DNA of 64,000 bases from assembly GCF_033958435.1 (NCBI RefSeq), contig NC_134137.1, positions 108,448,501-108,512,500 on the forward strand, read 5' to 3'. Of this stretch, positions 1 through 12,462 are shown in pieces. Position 1 is the stretch's first letter. Each line of letters begins with the position of its first letter. The notes beneath the pieces are model-generated. The model had not been told where the DNA came from and did not search any database. It worked only from the letters and a program-made list of their open reading frames with translations. The position numbers and the translations under genes were made by a program. The DNA is from Carettochelys insculpta. Lineage: Eukaryota; Chordata; Testudines; Carettochelyidae.

Positions 1-440
1 TTCCAGCAACGCTCCCCTTACGAATTTACTTGCTAAGAATCATTTTATCTGCAAACTCGGAGCTGAACGGTTTTGTCCTCTGCAGTTGACTGAATGAGCT
101 GGGATTCAGGTGCAGTTGTGTGGGCCATAGGAAAGCCCCCTGCCCTTCATGCTGCAGCTAACGTCACAGAGCCGGACGCCCGTTGTACATAGGCACAATG
201 TGCTGTCCTGCAGCAATGACCTCTCCCAACTTGACCTTTGTAAAAAAGTTAAACTCACAGGTCACGAATAATTGTCACGCAAATAGCTCCTGGAAAGATT
301 TTTCTCCCTCCCTTGCATTTTCAGGCTTTTTTTTTTTTTTTAAATCCCCGGAGTGATTTATTATGTAAGTAATTTTAAGGGATACAGTTTACAGCCTGAA
401 TTATTAGACTAAACACCTCTGGCTGACACCATAACGCATT
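1..440. other. Unique noncoding sequence, possible regulatory element
   Basis: No gene is recognised here. The stretch is not CpG-rich, unlike what follows, and shows none of the repeat families found elsewhere in the window. Around 231-262 it has a TGACCTTTG motif followed by an AGGTCA motif, which are nuclear-receptor-type half sites, next to homeodomain-like AT-rich sites. That resembles an enhancer, but this is inference only; cross-species alignment would be needed to show conservation. Confidence 0.3.
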
Positions 441-2022
441 GCTTTTGTGCCTGCAGCTGTGACCCACCGCCCCGGTTTCATACCCTGCCTCTGCACATTC
501 CTTTACAATGTGGACTTCCTTCTCGCAAAGATCAAACGGGCTGCAGCCAACGGGTCTCTTTTAACGTACAGGAAAATTAAAACTAAACACGGGCGTATAG
601 GGGAAACAAACGCTCCGTTTCTTTCCCTGGCCCGTCCCCACGCCCCTCCACCAAATAACCGCGGAGCTGAGGAGCCCTCCGAAAGAAATGACGACGGCAG
701 CGCAGGGAAAACAATGGATTTCGGCTGAAACGCTGCGGCAGGAACGGGCCCGGTGGTTTTGCATTGCGGGTGTGTTTTAGACTACACGTGGCAATGCCAG
801 GGGGAAATGCTGTAGCCATAGTCTCCCCCTAACACGCCGGCCTCGGTGATTTCACTCGGGCGCTGCAAGCCCCGGACAGACACACTGACTAGGCGGCTCT
901 CCCCGGGCTTGTCAGCCAAAGGGATTCTGCGCAGGGCCTGGTCCTTTGCAAGGCCTCCGCGGATCGGGCCCCGTCCAGCGGAGCGGTCACAGCCGCCTGT
1001 TGTTCGGGAGTTGTTCTGGGGAGTTGGTTTGCTCGGCAGGGGCACAGGTCCCAGGCGCCGGGCTCACTTGGAACCCGCCTCACGCGGGGGGGTGGTGAGG
1101 AGGCTGCCCCGAGGCTGGGCCATCTTCCTCCATGCTTCACGCGACGGTGGGTGAGAAGAGGGGACGGTGTAGCTGTGCGCTCCCAAGGCGGTGGGCTCCC
1201 GTCCTCTCGGCGCGCCTTCCTGGGCAGCGCTGAACTTCGCCGGCGGGCTCGGGCTCCGCTTGCCTCCCGCCCGCAGGCGGGCTCGTCGTCTCTCCACTGC
1301 CCGCCAGTCGTCTCTTCACAGGCAGAGACAAAACAGTCCCAGGGCGACAGGAGGGGACCGACAGACGCCCCCTCACTCCTCAGCGCCCCTTTATTACGCC
1401 CCCGGACCTCAGCCAAGAGGCTGGTCCCCGGGAAACAGAGCCACGACTTTGGGCGCTGGTCAAACCTGGGCTGGGGCTGTGCAGAACCGAGGCCATTCTC
1501 CTGCAGGTGCCAGGCGGGAACAGGCTGTGACCTTGGCGAACTGGAGCAGCGCCAGCTCCCTGGGACCAAGGACACACCGCTCCCGTTTCCAGAACAGGAA
1601 TCAGCTCGGGGGTCCCTGGCGGCTGCGGTGCAACTTGTGGTTAAACTCTCAGGCGCGAAGCGCGTGCACCTGGTGAATCAGGCGAGGCTTAGGCGCCCGA
1701 CTGCATCACCGGCGCAATCGACCGAGAGTTGCCCACTTGTGAAGAGGAGCAAAGGGGGCGAACCGTTCGATGCTGTGCAGGCGATGGCGTTAGGACTGCG
1801 TGGGATGGGGCGAGCCGGTTGTGTGCCAAGTGTCTGAAGGCTACCCAGACCGGGGACTCCGGCTTTTTTAGGGGAGGGGGGGAAGAGAAGGGCGCAGTCC
1901 GCGGGACGGTCCGATCCGGATCGCTTCGCAAGTCAGCAAAGACAACAGAAATCTGTCGACAGCGTCTGGAGGCGGGTTGTTCTTGGGGAGGGTTTACCGG
2001 CTCCTGGGATATACTTGATAAG

Positions 2023-2215
2023 TATCACGGGGCAGCCGAGTTAGTCTGTATCTCCAAAGCCAACAAGAAGTCCCGTGGCACCTTATACGCTAACAGATAT
2101 TTTGGAGCATGAGCTTTCCTGGGCAAAGACCCGCTTCTTCGAAGCGGGTCTTGCCCAGGAAAACTTATGCTCCAAAATATCTGTTAGCGTATAAGGTGCC
2201 ACACGTCTCCTTGTT
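2023..2215. repeat. Penelope-related palindromic repeat, family B
   Basis: Two inverted arms. The left contains GTGGCACCTTATA and CAGATATTTTGGAGCAT; the right is its reverse complement. The centre is a short hairpin (AGACCCGC...GCGGGTC). The left terminus resembles the TATCAGAGGGG-AGCC end seen at 27974. The hammerhead-like core is damaged in both arms: the GAAA box reads AGGAAAA on the right. No clear target duplication was found. Confidence 0.75.
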
Positions 2216-2703
2216 CTACTTTATAATGTGATGTTGTTCCTTCTAGATCACCGGGACAGGACAGGAGGCATCGGCTCTCAGATCCCACTCACCACCTGGC
2301 AGGATCGGAGCGCTTATAACGACCCTTATGCCGCTCTCGGTCATGAGGTTTGATGCGCGTTTCTGCGTTGGAACGAAGTCGCGGGAGAAGCGGTGAGTTT
2401 CCAGGATGCACGTCGCCTCGCCAAGGGGGAAACGTGTCTCCACACGGGGCAGCCTGGCTTCTCCAGCAGACCTGTGCGTCTTCCCCTTTATCAGCACGTG
2501 CCTGGCTGTCGAAGGAAGCCCTCGGAGAAGATTTGCGATGTGCCGATGCGTTGTCGGGGAGTTAAAGCTCCCCAGCCGTGGAGCACACAGAGGCGCGCGC
2601 CAGCGTGTGCTAACCCGGGAAGAGCTCGACCTGTCAAACGCCAACAGGTTGCAGATGCAGCTCAGCAGTGTCCGGGCGACGAGGAGATCTGGGGCTGGGA
2701 CGT

Positions 2704-2832
2704 GTCAGAGGGGCAGCCCTGTTCGTCTGTAGCTTCCAGAACAACAAGAAGTCCCGTGGCACCTTGTAGACTAACAGATATTTTGGAGCATGAGCTTCGG
2801 TGGCCAAAGACCCGCTTCATCAGATGCATCAT
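2704..2832. repeat. Penelope-related repeat, family B, single arm
   Basis: Begins with a GTCAGAGGGGCAGCC terminus and runs through GTGGCACCTTGTAGACTAAC to CTTCATCAGATGCATC. It has only one arm, so it is a truncated copy of the same repeat as at 2023 and 27974. Confidence 0.75.
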
Positions 2833-5043
2833 CCGCTCTGGGTCTGGGAAGGTTCTTGAGCTGCTAGGCTGACGGAAGTCTCTAACGGCGGACCTGGCTA
2901 GCGAGTTCCTTTGGTTTTGCTACAGCGCCTACGCTCTTTTCCCCGGCATTTACTTCTTGCGTCCGTTTGCCGTCGTTGCTTGCAGGGCTTCAGCGCTTAA
3001 GGCGACCTCTGAGTGTTTGCGGGATGCCCAGAGGTGCTGCCTTGAGCTGGGTTTGGCAGCCTCAGACGGGATGTGGCTCTCTGAGAGCTGATGCTTTGGG
3101 ATGGGGGGCAGAGAAGGTAGCGATAGAACAGCCTTTATCTGTGCAGCTCAAGTTTCTCTCCCTTTTGCCCTCATTTCTTTAGCAACAATTTAACAATCGC
3201 GCTGGACTTTTGCACTGGGTTGGGTCCTTTAACGCGTGGGTGCAGGTGACTGGAGTAGGGATTTCCCGAGACAATTAATTTCTTACTCGCTTGCCTTTGC
3301 AAAGAGGCTGTCTTCAGGACCACGCTAATAATTTTTCTCTGATCGTCGCGTTTCATTTGTTTCCTTAACACCCGTTATACTGCGAAGAGCGAAGAGTCAG
3401 CCCCTGTCTAGGTAAATCATCAATTAGACTCTGAGCGGGATTTGGTTGCACAATAGTTTTACAAGCGAGCTAACAAATCTTGAACCTGTGGATTGGCTCT
3501 GTTCCGACCCCAGCCGGAAGGTCGGTAGCTTTGCTTTACCCGCCCATCTCACACTTGCCCAACTTCGTTCTCAGGTCGGGTTTAACGCAGTCTAGACCTA
3601 CCCGCACCCTGCGTCCCCTGCAACGTCCTGCAGAATGGGTCCTAGTGAAACCTGCTGCTTGGGCTTCCCATCTGCAAACCAAAAACCGCTCCTCGGCTGG
3701 CTGGACCTGGATTTATTTATTTGCAAGCCCAGTGTATCCCCCTGGAACTAGAGCGTGCTCGGCGGTCCAGCGCCGGCCGATCGAGTTGAAGGTCTGGACA
3801 TGGTGCCAAGGAGCAGATCAGTATGTGTAACACAAACGCGTTTTGTTAGACCTGATGGATGCTATTTTCCCTTTAATAGGTTTGTAGCAAACGAACACAA
3901 TCGCCCAATGTATTCCTTTTCAAGGTGCATTGTAACTCAGGTCTATTAAGCCTGCCTCGAGCTCTGTCTCGCTCCTATTGAAGTCTGTTGCTCAAACACA
4001 ACAGCCAACAAGCGCCAGCTGCCGCAACAAAAGTACAACCCTGGCCCTTTTGTGGCGCGTTTTAGCCCAGAGGAGTGGCGGGGTTTCATTCACAACACGG
4101 AGGATTCACGGAGACAATGGGAGCCCAAGTTCAAGTGGTGCCCTATTGATGTCAGATGCTTTTACTAGCAATGGGTATAATTCCTCCTTTCCGCATTAGT
4201 TGGGCGGATGGGAAAAGGCAGAGCCGGCGATCGCCTGAGACACCCGCCTACCGCCACTGGGCTAGGGGCGAAGGCGTGCCACTGCCCGGCGCCGCCCATG
4301 TGTGCGGTCGGCGAGCTGAGCCCGCTAGGGGAGCTCGGGAAGGGAAGGAAGGACCCGGGCGCTCTGGCGTCGAAGAGGCTTTGGGGCGGTGTCAAGGCGA
4401 GGAGTGCGGGACGCTGGCGGCGAGGGGCGGGAAGGCCCGGGGGTGCGGGCTGCGGGCACACAGCCCTCGGGGAACAGCTTGATCTCTGGGTCGGCTTGCC
4501 CGGGGAGCCGCTCTGCACAAGCCCCCTGCCGGCCCGCGGTGCTGCAGGCTGGCCCCGCCCCAGCGCTTAGCCCGGGGAATGGAAGTGAGCGCGGGCCACG
4601 TGGCGCGCCGGTCGTGGTGCAGTGTGGCTGAGCCCTGAGCGCCCGCGCCCGCTTGGCTCTGCATTGCCCTGGCACGGGCTGAGTTCATTTCCCCTGCTCC
4701 ACGGCGGCACACACAGGCGTCGGCTGAGCTACCCGGGCCAGTCCCTGAGGAGGAGCCGCCCCGCCCCTGGCTCTCCAGACTTGGGCGGAGGGGCCGGGGG
4801 ACGCGTGCAGCAGCTCTGCCCAGCCAAACCAGGTTAGGCCTTAGCAGGCAACTCCAACCGCCTTCGAGCTGCTGGGAAGCTGGCGGCCCGGTCGAGGGGG
4901 TGGGGATAGTATTGCCCCATTGGCTGTGGACTGTTGCGGATCAGGGGGTGTGGCCTTGGGACTGATCTTTACTGGGCACTAGCTGGAGCGAGCAGGAAGG
5001 CATTGCGGTAAACTGAGGCCACGCGTTACACCAACCTAAGGAA

Positions 5044-5525
5044 AAAAGCAGTCCAGTAGCACTTTAAAGACTAACAGAATAATTTATTAGGTGATGAGCT
5101 TTCGTGGGACAGACCCACTTCTTCAGACCATAGCCAGACCAGACCAGACCAGACTCAATATTTAAGACACAGAGAACCAAAACCTGTAATCAAGGAGGAC
5201 AAATCAGAAAAAAATGGTCAAGGTGAGCAAATCAGAGAGCAGAGGGGCAGGTGGGGGAGGAAGTCAAGAATTAGATTAAGCCAAGTATACAAAAGAGCTC
5301 CTATAATGTCCCAGAAAATTTTCTGATTTTCAGCCTTGATTGCTGTTTCGGTTCTCTGTGCCTTAAATATTGAGTCTGTTCTGGTCTGGCTATGGTCTGA
5401 AGAAGTGAGTCTGTCCCACCCAAAGCTCACCTAATAAATTATTTTGTTAGTCTTTAAAGTGCTACTTGACTGCTTTTTTGTTTTGATAGTATATAGACTA
5501 GCAGGGCTCCCTCTTTGTTACTGTT
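5044..5525. mobile_element. Penelope-related palindromic element, family A, with target duplication
   Basis: The left arm begins AAAAGCAGTCCAGTAGCAC and the right arm ends with its reverse complement plus a TAGACTAGCAGGG terminus. The element is flanked by a perfect 12-bp duplication, CAACCTAAGGAA, at 5032-5043 and 5526-5537, which fixes both ends. The left arm carries an intact hammerhead-like core on the minus strand (5093-5129). The right-arm copy is mutated. Its middle part, including CAAGGTGAGCAAATCAGAG, is shared with the GIY-YIG-bearing element at 42400. Confidence 0.85.
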
Positions 5526-5537
5526 CAACCTAAGGAA

Positions 5538-6362
5538 GAGAATGGGGATGGGGGCAATGATCTCATCCTTTCTCCTGCGTGTTGCAAGGGAAGGACACAT
5601 CACCCCGGCGATCAGGCAACTTTCAAATTGGGGGCCCTTAACCAGAGCTGGGGAGGGGGCCCAGCTGGCAGAACGAGGGAGGGGGGGCTCTGGTGCAAAA
5701 GGCCTGGGGAGCCTCGGGGGGAGGAGTCCCTTCTAGGGAAGAATGGCTCCAGCCCTTCCCCCTCCATCCCCACAGTCTCTCCTCTCCTCACTTCCACTCC
5801 TGCCCCACCTCTGTCAGCCGCACTGTCCCACTTGTCTTGGCCCCCCTTCCCACAGCACCTCTCCCTTGTCCTCTCTGGACTGGCCCCTCTCCTGTCCCTC
5901 CCCAGGCCCTTGTTCAGCCTCCTTGGCACAGCCCGCAGCTCCTGCAGTATTTTCCCTCTATTCCTGTCAGGACACAAGAGAAACTGTGGTTTGCCACTTT
6001 CCTATTTTCATAGGCAGCTTCACATCAACCATACCAGCATCTCCTCTTTCTGCTCCAGCCTACCGGATGCTTCCTTCACCATGTAGGAGCCCATGCAAAG
6101 GGAGGTCTATGGTGAAGGTTTTGTGGGGGAAAGTGTAACACAGCGTGTCTTACAACACAAGAGGGATCCCGGAGCCTTTTTTCGGATTGGTGCCTCTGGG
6201 GTCTTCCTGAAATAAGGCACATCAGACAATAGGTCTGGAACTGGGCATGCGGAGGGTGCTAAAGAGCCTCCTGACTTGAAGTGATTTCCATTAGATACAG
6301 GGTTTGTAGTTGGCTTCAGTGGCACTCAGCACAGCCGCTGTAAAAACTGTTCCAGCATACCT
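5538..6362. other. Intergenic, with pyrimidine-rich low-complexity tract
   Basis: No gene recognised. About 5740-5990 is strongly C/T-rich on the plus strand (many CCC, CTCTCC and CCTCT runs), which creates long but meaningless open frames on both strands. Confidence 0.5.
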
Positions 6363-6373
6363 GGATTCTACAT

Positions 6374-6480
6374 AGTAACAGAGAGGAAGCCCTGCTAGTC
6401 TATACACTATCAAAACAAAAAGCAGCACTTAATAGACTATTTTGCTAGTCTTTAAAGTGCTACTTGACTGCTTTTTGTTT
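6374..6480. mobile_element. Short Penelope-related palindrome, family A
   Basis: A 107-bp mini copy that keeps only the AGTAACAGAGAGGAAGCC terminus and the outer part of both arms (AAAAGCAG and CTTTAAAGTGCTACTTGAC). The flanks GGATTCTACAT (6363-6373) and GGATTATACAT (6481-6491) are an 11-bp target duplication with one mismatch. The internal part, including any hammerhead-like core, is absent. Confidence 0.8.
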
Positions 6481-6491
6481 GGATTATACAT

Positions 6492-7512
6492 GGAATCATA
6501 GGTGAGCAGCAGTTCATTGGTAGGGCCATGTGACAGAGTAATTCTTCCCAGCCCCACCACCAAGCAACCTCCCTAATGACTCAATTCTGGTGAAGCATTT
6601 TTCTCTTCTCCTCATTATATATTCTCAGTGGTTTACATTAGTTGGTAATTCAACTGTTTACTTCCCTTTGCAGCTTCCTGTGTGGCCTTCCACATCCACT
6701 TTAGTCCTTTCACAACTGCATTGAGGCTAGACTGCCACAACATTACTCAGTACCTTACAATTTAAGTAATCCCACAGAAAACACTGGAATTGCTTGTGGG
6801 GTGACATACCACAAAAGATGATTCAAGGGAGCACATTGAGTCTGGCCCCATGTTATTAATTAAAAGCAAAACTAAGTAGAGAGAAGGTCTGCTTTCTTTG
6901 CACTGAGTCTACAAACCACACCTGTACATCTCGGAGAACTTTACAAACTCTAAATCTTGATTCAAATGCAGATCTTTACACTTTATTAGCTTATGTCATA
7001 TCCTGTCTCCAGATACAAAGGTGTATTGTTCAAATGGTAAAGAATATTTGTAATTTTAAAAGAATGTTACAGAAGCATCAGGCAGTGTTGGCTGCTTATC
7101 TAAATACTGAAGAGCTTCTTCTAAAGTGTTTAAACATGTTAATCTCTTTTAAATATGTCAAAGCGAGAGAAAATAATAATAATAATAATAATCTCTTTGC
7201 ATTTTGGTGGCATCTAGGGGTTACAATGAGGGAACAGAGCCACACTGAAAAATTAACTATTGGAACTATTTATCAAGAATTGTGGTGGATTTTCCATCAT
7301 GCACAGGATTGTTCATGTTAAAATCATGACTGACATATTCATAAATGCTGTGCTCTAGGAATTATTCTAGGGGAACTTCAGTGTCCTGCGCTATACAAGA
7401 GATCAAGACTAGATGATCACCCTTTCACACTGGGTTTCTTTTAATTTTTTTGGCCTTGGAATGCATGAATTGTGCTAGGGAGCAATCCACACGCGGAACT
7501 AAAGGGACCTCA
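6492..7512. other. Unique AT-rich intergenic sequence
   Basis: No gene or known interspersed repeat seen. An (AAT)n microsatellite of about seven units lies at 7172-7192. Confidence 0.5.
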
Positions 7513-7520
7513 GTCTAGAT

Positions 7521-8054
7521 CAGTGTTTCTCAACCTTTTTTCATATAGTACCCTTGAAAAAAGTTATAAGTACCTCCAGACTTCTCTCGCATACTCCTAA
7601 GGGTTTGCCTGTCGTTGGCTGAGCAACATAAGTAATCCGAAGTCTTGAAACAAGTGCCATTCAACCTTTCCAGATTACTGAACCCTTTTCAGGAGTCAGA
7701 TTTGTTTTGCATACCACCAAGTTACACCTCACTTAACAATTACTTATTTACAAAAGCATGCACAAATATCACAGAAGACTACTGCTGAAAACTTCCTGAC
7801 TTTCTACCATTTTATTCCTTTTATCAAATAAGTAAATTGGAATAGAAATATTGAATTTATATTTCTGCATTAGGCATATGAAGCAATAGAAATAAGTCAT
7901 TGTCTGAATGAACTTTTAGACTCTACTGAGTTTACTAGTGTTTTTTACATAACCTGTTATAAAACTAGGTAAATATCTTAGATGAGTTGATGTACCCTGT
8001 GGAAGACCTCTCAGTACCCCCAAGGGTACACATCCTCTTGGCTGGGAAACACCG
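7521..8054. mobile_element. hAT-like nonautonomous DNA transposon
   Basis: The left end CAGTGTTTCTCAACC is matched by an imperfect inverted end at 8030-8054. The flanks GTCTAGAT (7513-7520) and TTCTAGAT (8055-8062) form an 8-bp duplication with one mismatch, the size expected of hAT transposons. No transposase is encoded. The interior is AT-rich and unrecognised. Confidence 0.75.
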
Positions 8055-8062
8055 TTCTAGAT

Positions 8063-8793
8063 AACTGGTATTTGGTGTTAAAATATTAGTAATATTCTGT
8101 AGTCGAGCAGAACAATATAAGAAGATGGCTTTTCTTTCAAGGCATAGAGGCCTGGGATCTGCCAAGCCTAGTTACTAAGCAGGCCCACCTGAGCAGGCAT
8201 CAGCTGCAGTAGAAAGACCAGCAGAAAGCTGGGGTGAAAGAGTGGGGGGAGGAAACAGTATCAGCTCATCCTGGAAAGAGGAATGGGGACCAATGTATCT
8301 TTGTGGCCACTTGGGGGGGATTCATATACCACCCAGCTGATTAGCAGAGAGCCCACAAGTAGGTGTTTTGTTTGTACTATGGTACATATTTCCACATGCC
8401 TCCATGCACTTAAAAAAGTATTCTGCACATGGATGGGAAAAATCTGTACACAGATGAAAAATATTAGAGGGAACATTGCTGAGGACCCACATCAGAGGGA
8501 CATTTACTGGGGTTGGGGCCGGGAGGGCTAATGAGTTTCAGAACAAAATAAACGGCACTCTAATAAGGTGTTTTAATTACCTCTAGCAGGTCTCTGATCT
8601 GGAGTTTTGAGGGGTCCAAGAAGGGAAATAAAGACAGGATGTTGCAGTGTGACTTCCAGTCACCAGGGGTGCATGGGAGATGGCTGGCTCTGGTACAAAG
8701 AGAAAAATAGTTTTCTTGACATACTTCTGAGGAGAGAAGAAAAATACTCTTGAATGTTCTGTCCATCCGTGCATGCTACATGTATCTATATCT
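8063..8793. other. Intergenic, nothing recognised
   Basis: No gene, RNA gene or confidently named repeat was seen here. Confidence 0.4.
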
Positions 8794-8801
8794 ATATCTA
8801 T

Positions 8802-9159
8802 CAGGAGTCAGCAACCTTTCCAAGGCAAAGTGCCAAAATTTGACCTTTGACCTCTATGTATGGTCCAAGTGCCAGTGATACTTTTAACATCACAAATAGT
8901 CCTACTTACAACAGCTTCATTAATAATAAATTAAGCTGTAGAGCTTTATCGTTTAGGTGGTGGTTGGTAGCATTAGCTGGTCTTTTGCTACTCCACAGGC
9001 GGCATGGCATGGCTTTGAGCAAGCTCTCGGCTGCATGGCATGTGTGCGTGTATTTGTGTGTGTGTGGCAGCTGTGGCAGCTAAGCTCTCACCTCATGTGC
9101 CAAAGAAAATTGGATCGTGTGCCACTTTTGGCGTGCATGCTGTGTGTTGCTGACCCCTG
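8802..9159. mobile_element. hAT-like nonautonomous DNA transposon
   Basis: Inverted ends CAGGAGTCAGCAACC and GTTGCTGACCCCTG. The flanks ATATCTAT (8794-8801) and ATATATAT (9160-9167) give an 8-bp target duplication with one mismatch. No transposase reading frame. Confidence 0.8.
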
Positions 9160-9167
9160 ATATATAT

Positions 9168-12100
9168 CATATGAAGACAAAATTTGAATACAATAATATT
9201 GATCTATAAGTCCTGTAGGAACTGTGTATATACATGTTCCATATAAACCAGGCTGGTTGATGTCTGTCTCCCTTCACTGGGCCCTGGGTAGTATCTGTGC
9301 ATGCGGGCATTGGGGGCTTGGCTCCAGGCCCCCCTGGAATGGCAGAAGAATGGGGCTAGGGGCTAGCCTGCCCCAGCCAGCCGCCAACACTGCCTGAACT
9401 GCACTGCACGGGACATTGGCAGCAATTTAAAGGGCCTGAGTCCCCAGCCACTGCTGCTGCAGTAGCATAGGAGATGGCCATGGGCAACTGCCCCTTTTTC
9501 CCTCCCTGTCAGTGATCCTGCATTAAAAACATGTTGAAAGAGCATTAAGGGACAAAGTCAAATATTCAAAAGTTAGAACATGCTGGATTTAAGGTTGTAC
9601 CATGCAAACTTAACTTGATTTTCTTGTGAACAGACATCATGCTACTTTTGTCCTATATCGCATGGGAAGTCTGCAGCACAGCCAGGGTTAGAACCCTGCT
9701 CTACCTCTTTCTTAAGTACAAAAGAATAATCTCTCCGTCTTTGAAAATCTCTGTCTCATTCGGAGCCTTGCCTCATTTGGAGCCTCCTGAGGACTGTGGG
9801 AGGCTAGGGCTCTGAAAAGCAAAACAGAATAGTTTAATTAATTGCAAATGGTGTCATTAGGATTGTATATGATCTTCTAGGTTAAAAATAGACAGGAAAA
9901 TGAGAAATTCCATTTTGTGGCACTATACTGGCTTCCTGCATTGCGACACCCACGGAGCTAATGGGTTATCTGGTACCAATAGCAGACTCTCATTTTCAAA
10001 GTACACCAGACATGAGAGGGAGAAGTCTGTATTTTACAGGTATTTGCCTCCCCACCCTCTAGGACAGCAAGAAGGGGAGGCTGGCTGGTGTTGTTCAATG
10101 GCAAGGAATATGAAGGATCCCAAATCCGGGAAAGCCACTCCAGTGCTGCTATAGTTACTCCAAGTGCAGAAATTGGGCTAAAGAATCAGACCCCACCAAT
10201 AGCCAGTGAACAGTTACATACTGTGGTTTCTCCTGGTAAATACATTTCAAATATTGTCTGTGAAACAATGTTCATTCATGGCCAAGTTCAGCAGTGAGCA
10301 TTTAAAATAAAGGCCCCTGGAGCATTATATGTTTGCGTGCCTTGCTTGCACAGGGAGTTCCAGTCACTTTGTTTGTAATAGCAACTAGTTTCCTTGATTT
10401 TTCGTATTCTGAACCTATTACACCCTCACCTCCCACCAGACACACCACACTGTCTTCCTGCTCCTCCTCACCTTTCAGACTGCCTGGTGTACCTCCATCT
10501 CACCCTACTGCTCCTGCACAGAAATTCCCTGTTATATTCCCTCTCCTAGGACATGGGATAACTCCCACAGAGGTCAATGGAAAGACTCCAATTGACTTTA
10601 GTTCAGCTGAACTCAGCTGCAATGAGAGCTCTTGTCCACCTTGTCTGTTTAGAGAGGATGTGCTCATCCTCCACTTGTAAAAAGGATCTTTTGGGATTTA
10701 TGAAGCAATTGAGAGCAAGAGCCTGGCACTGACCTGAAAATAAAAAATAATAACAGTAAAAAAAAAAAAGAAACACAAATACTGCCATCTTTGTTCTTAT
10801 GGTTGTTTGTGGGGGGTTGAATATCACTGAGAAGCCCTTGCACTTTCATTTTCTTTAATTTGTGTTTACATGGATTACATTTTTGAGGCATTGGAAAAAC
10901 ACCTACACAGGAAGTGATCCTTAGAGGAGTACAAACAGCTCCTCTGAGAGCTTAACAAAAGCTCCGTTGTACAGAGTTACAGTAACAGAAACAGCCTTGC
11001 CAGAAGAATTAATGTCCACTAGCACAACAGACCATATGTATACTGAAGTACATGTTTAAATTGACACCTGTCGAAGAAATAAGCATGTATAAAGAATAAT
11101 CGGTTACTGCACAAAGGTACAATGAAGTGTAATGTTAACCTAATATTGGATCTGCCATGTGAAATGATGACTTTTTGTGAGTGCTACACCAATCATTTCC
11201 TTCCAATGAAATTCAGTGGTGTATTATAGACAAAGAGAATTTTGCAAATGAATGGCTGAATGACAGACTATAAAAATGCTAAAAATTGTAAAATATTTTG
11301 TTTGTGTTCAATGGAGTTGTATATTCAATATGCTGTTACTGTCCCATAAAGCCTTAAGAAACTCTGCTAGACTAGTTGATAGTAATGGTATGCTGTAATG
11401 TATATTCTGAAAACCCCAGCATAGTGCAGTTGTTAAAACAGGAGATTTATGGAGTAAACATTAGAACCATAAGCCATTCAAGATATTTCTTCCATATTTC
11501 CTTGCCAGAAGCTGGGAATGGATGACAAGATATGGATCATTTGATGATCATCTGTTCTGTTCACTTCCTCTGGAGTACCTGGCATTGCTGCTGTCCAAAG
11601 ACAGGATACTGGTCTAGATGGATCTTTGGTGTGACCTAGAATAGTAATTCTTATGATATTAATTGTCAGTATGTATAAATTATTGTTGCAGTTACACTGT
11701 ACACTCATAAGGAGTTGTCCTGTTGAGACCACCTTAATATCAATCACATTCAAGTATTTTGTTTGTGCTAACAAAGACACAGTTTACTATGTTTAAGTAG
11801 TGATTGCATCAAACATAAATCATACAATTTTTCTTCCCAGTTTGGAGCTCCATGAGAGAATGAAGAAGCAAAGATTCCAGTAGCCATACACATTATGGAC
11901 CTGACCATTACTAAAGTCAATGGGAATCTTTCAGCTTATTTGCATGCAGAGGTACCCAGGATCTTACCATGAAACAACAGAAACCAGTTAGGTATTTTTA
12001 TCCTTCAAGTATATTTAATTGCTATCCTTAAGTAAACCTTAAATATATTCCCTATTCCATTAATGGGGTTTACATTTAAGTAGATCTTGAGTGATGCAGA

Positions 12101-12460
12101 GACCTTGGATATCTCTTTTACAAAGAAATGTATTTTGCTCACCATGACTTGTTATTTGGCAAGTAATTCTTGGGTAGGTGCTTAGGAAATATTTAGATAA
12201 ATGACACAGTCCTCTGTGATATCAGAATTAATTGCTGAATTCATTGCAGTAAAGAGACTGCAAAAAAGGAATGAGTAGTAGGAATAGATAACTTCTAAGT
12301 TAAAAACTTAGCTTCTTTTCATTCAGTAATCAAGAACCAGAAGAGACGAATACAGAAAATATTTGATATTTTAGCAGAAATGTTTTGTCAGAGAATGATT
12401 TCCATGAAATGTCACCTGCCTTTTAAGCATACAGTACTGAATTTAAGAACATTTTCTACA
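9168..12460. other. Intergenic, with a GC-rich repeat-like patch
   Basis: No gene recognised. About 9250-9530 is a GC-rich patch resembling a turtle interspersed repeat that I cannot name. At 11480-11660 lies a copy of a dispersed repeat also present near 16150-16285 and 25870-25960. Its shared words are GGATACTGG-CTAGATGGA and TTCTTATG. The remainder is AT-rich unique sequence. Confidence 0.45.
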
Positions 12461-12462
12461 GG

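Larger units (their letters stand above)
441..5030. other. CpG-rich region without a recognisable gene
   Basis: About 4.6 kb of GC-rich sequence with frequent CpG, strongest at 800-1950, 2240-2720 and 4200-4850. Long open frames exist on both strands, but they overlap each other, are proline/arginine/serine-rich as expected of GC-rich noncoding DNA, and match no protein family I know. It could be a CpG-island cluster, an unannotated noncoding transcript or the edge of a regulatory domain. In other amniotes the gene upstream of PCCA is ZIC2, but no ZIC coding sequence is visible. Two Penelope-related repeats are inserted (2023-2215, 2704-2832). Confidence 0.5.

Noticed and set aside
889..1837. 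Overlapping frames of about 228 codons on both strands
   Set aside because: Both strands are open over the same bases because GC-rich sequence has few stops. Neither shows a domain, splice context or biased codon use.
5044..5525. CRISPR-like or LTR structure
   Set aside because: The repeats are inverted, not direct and regularly spaced, and the organism is a vertebrate. The flanking duplications and GIY-YIG relative indicate a Penelope-type element.
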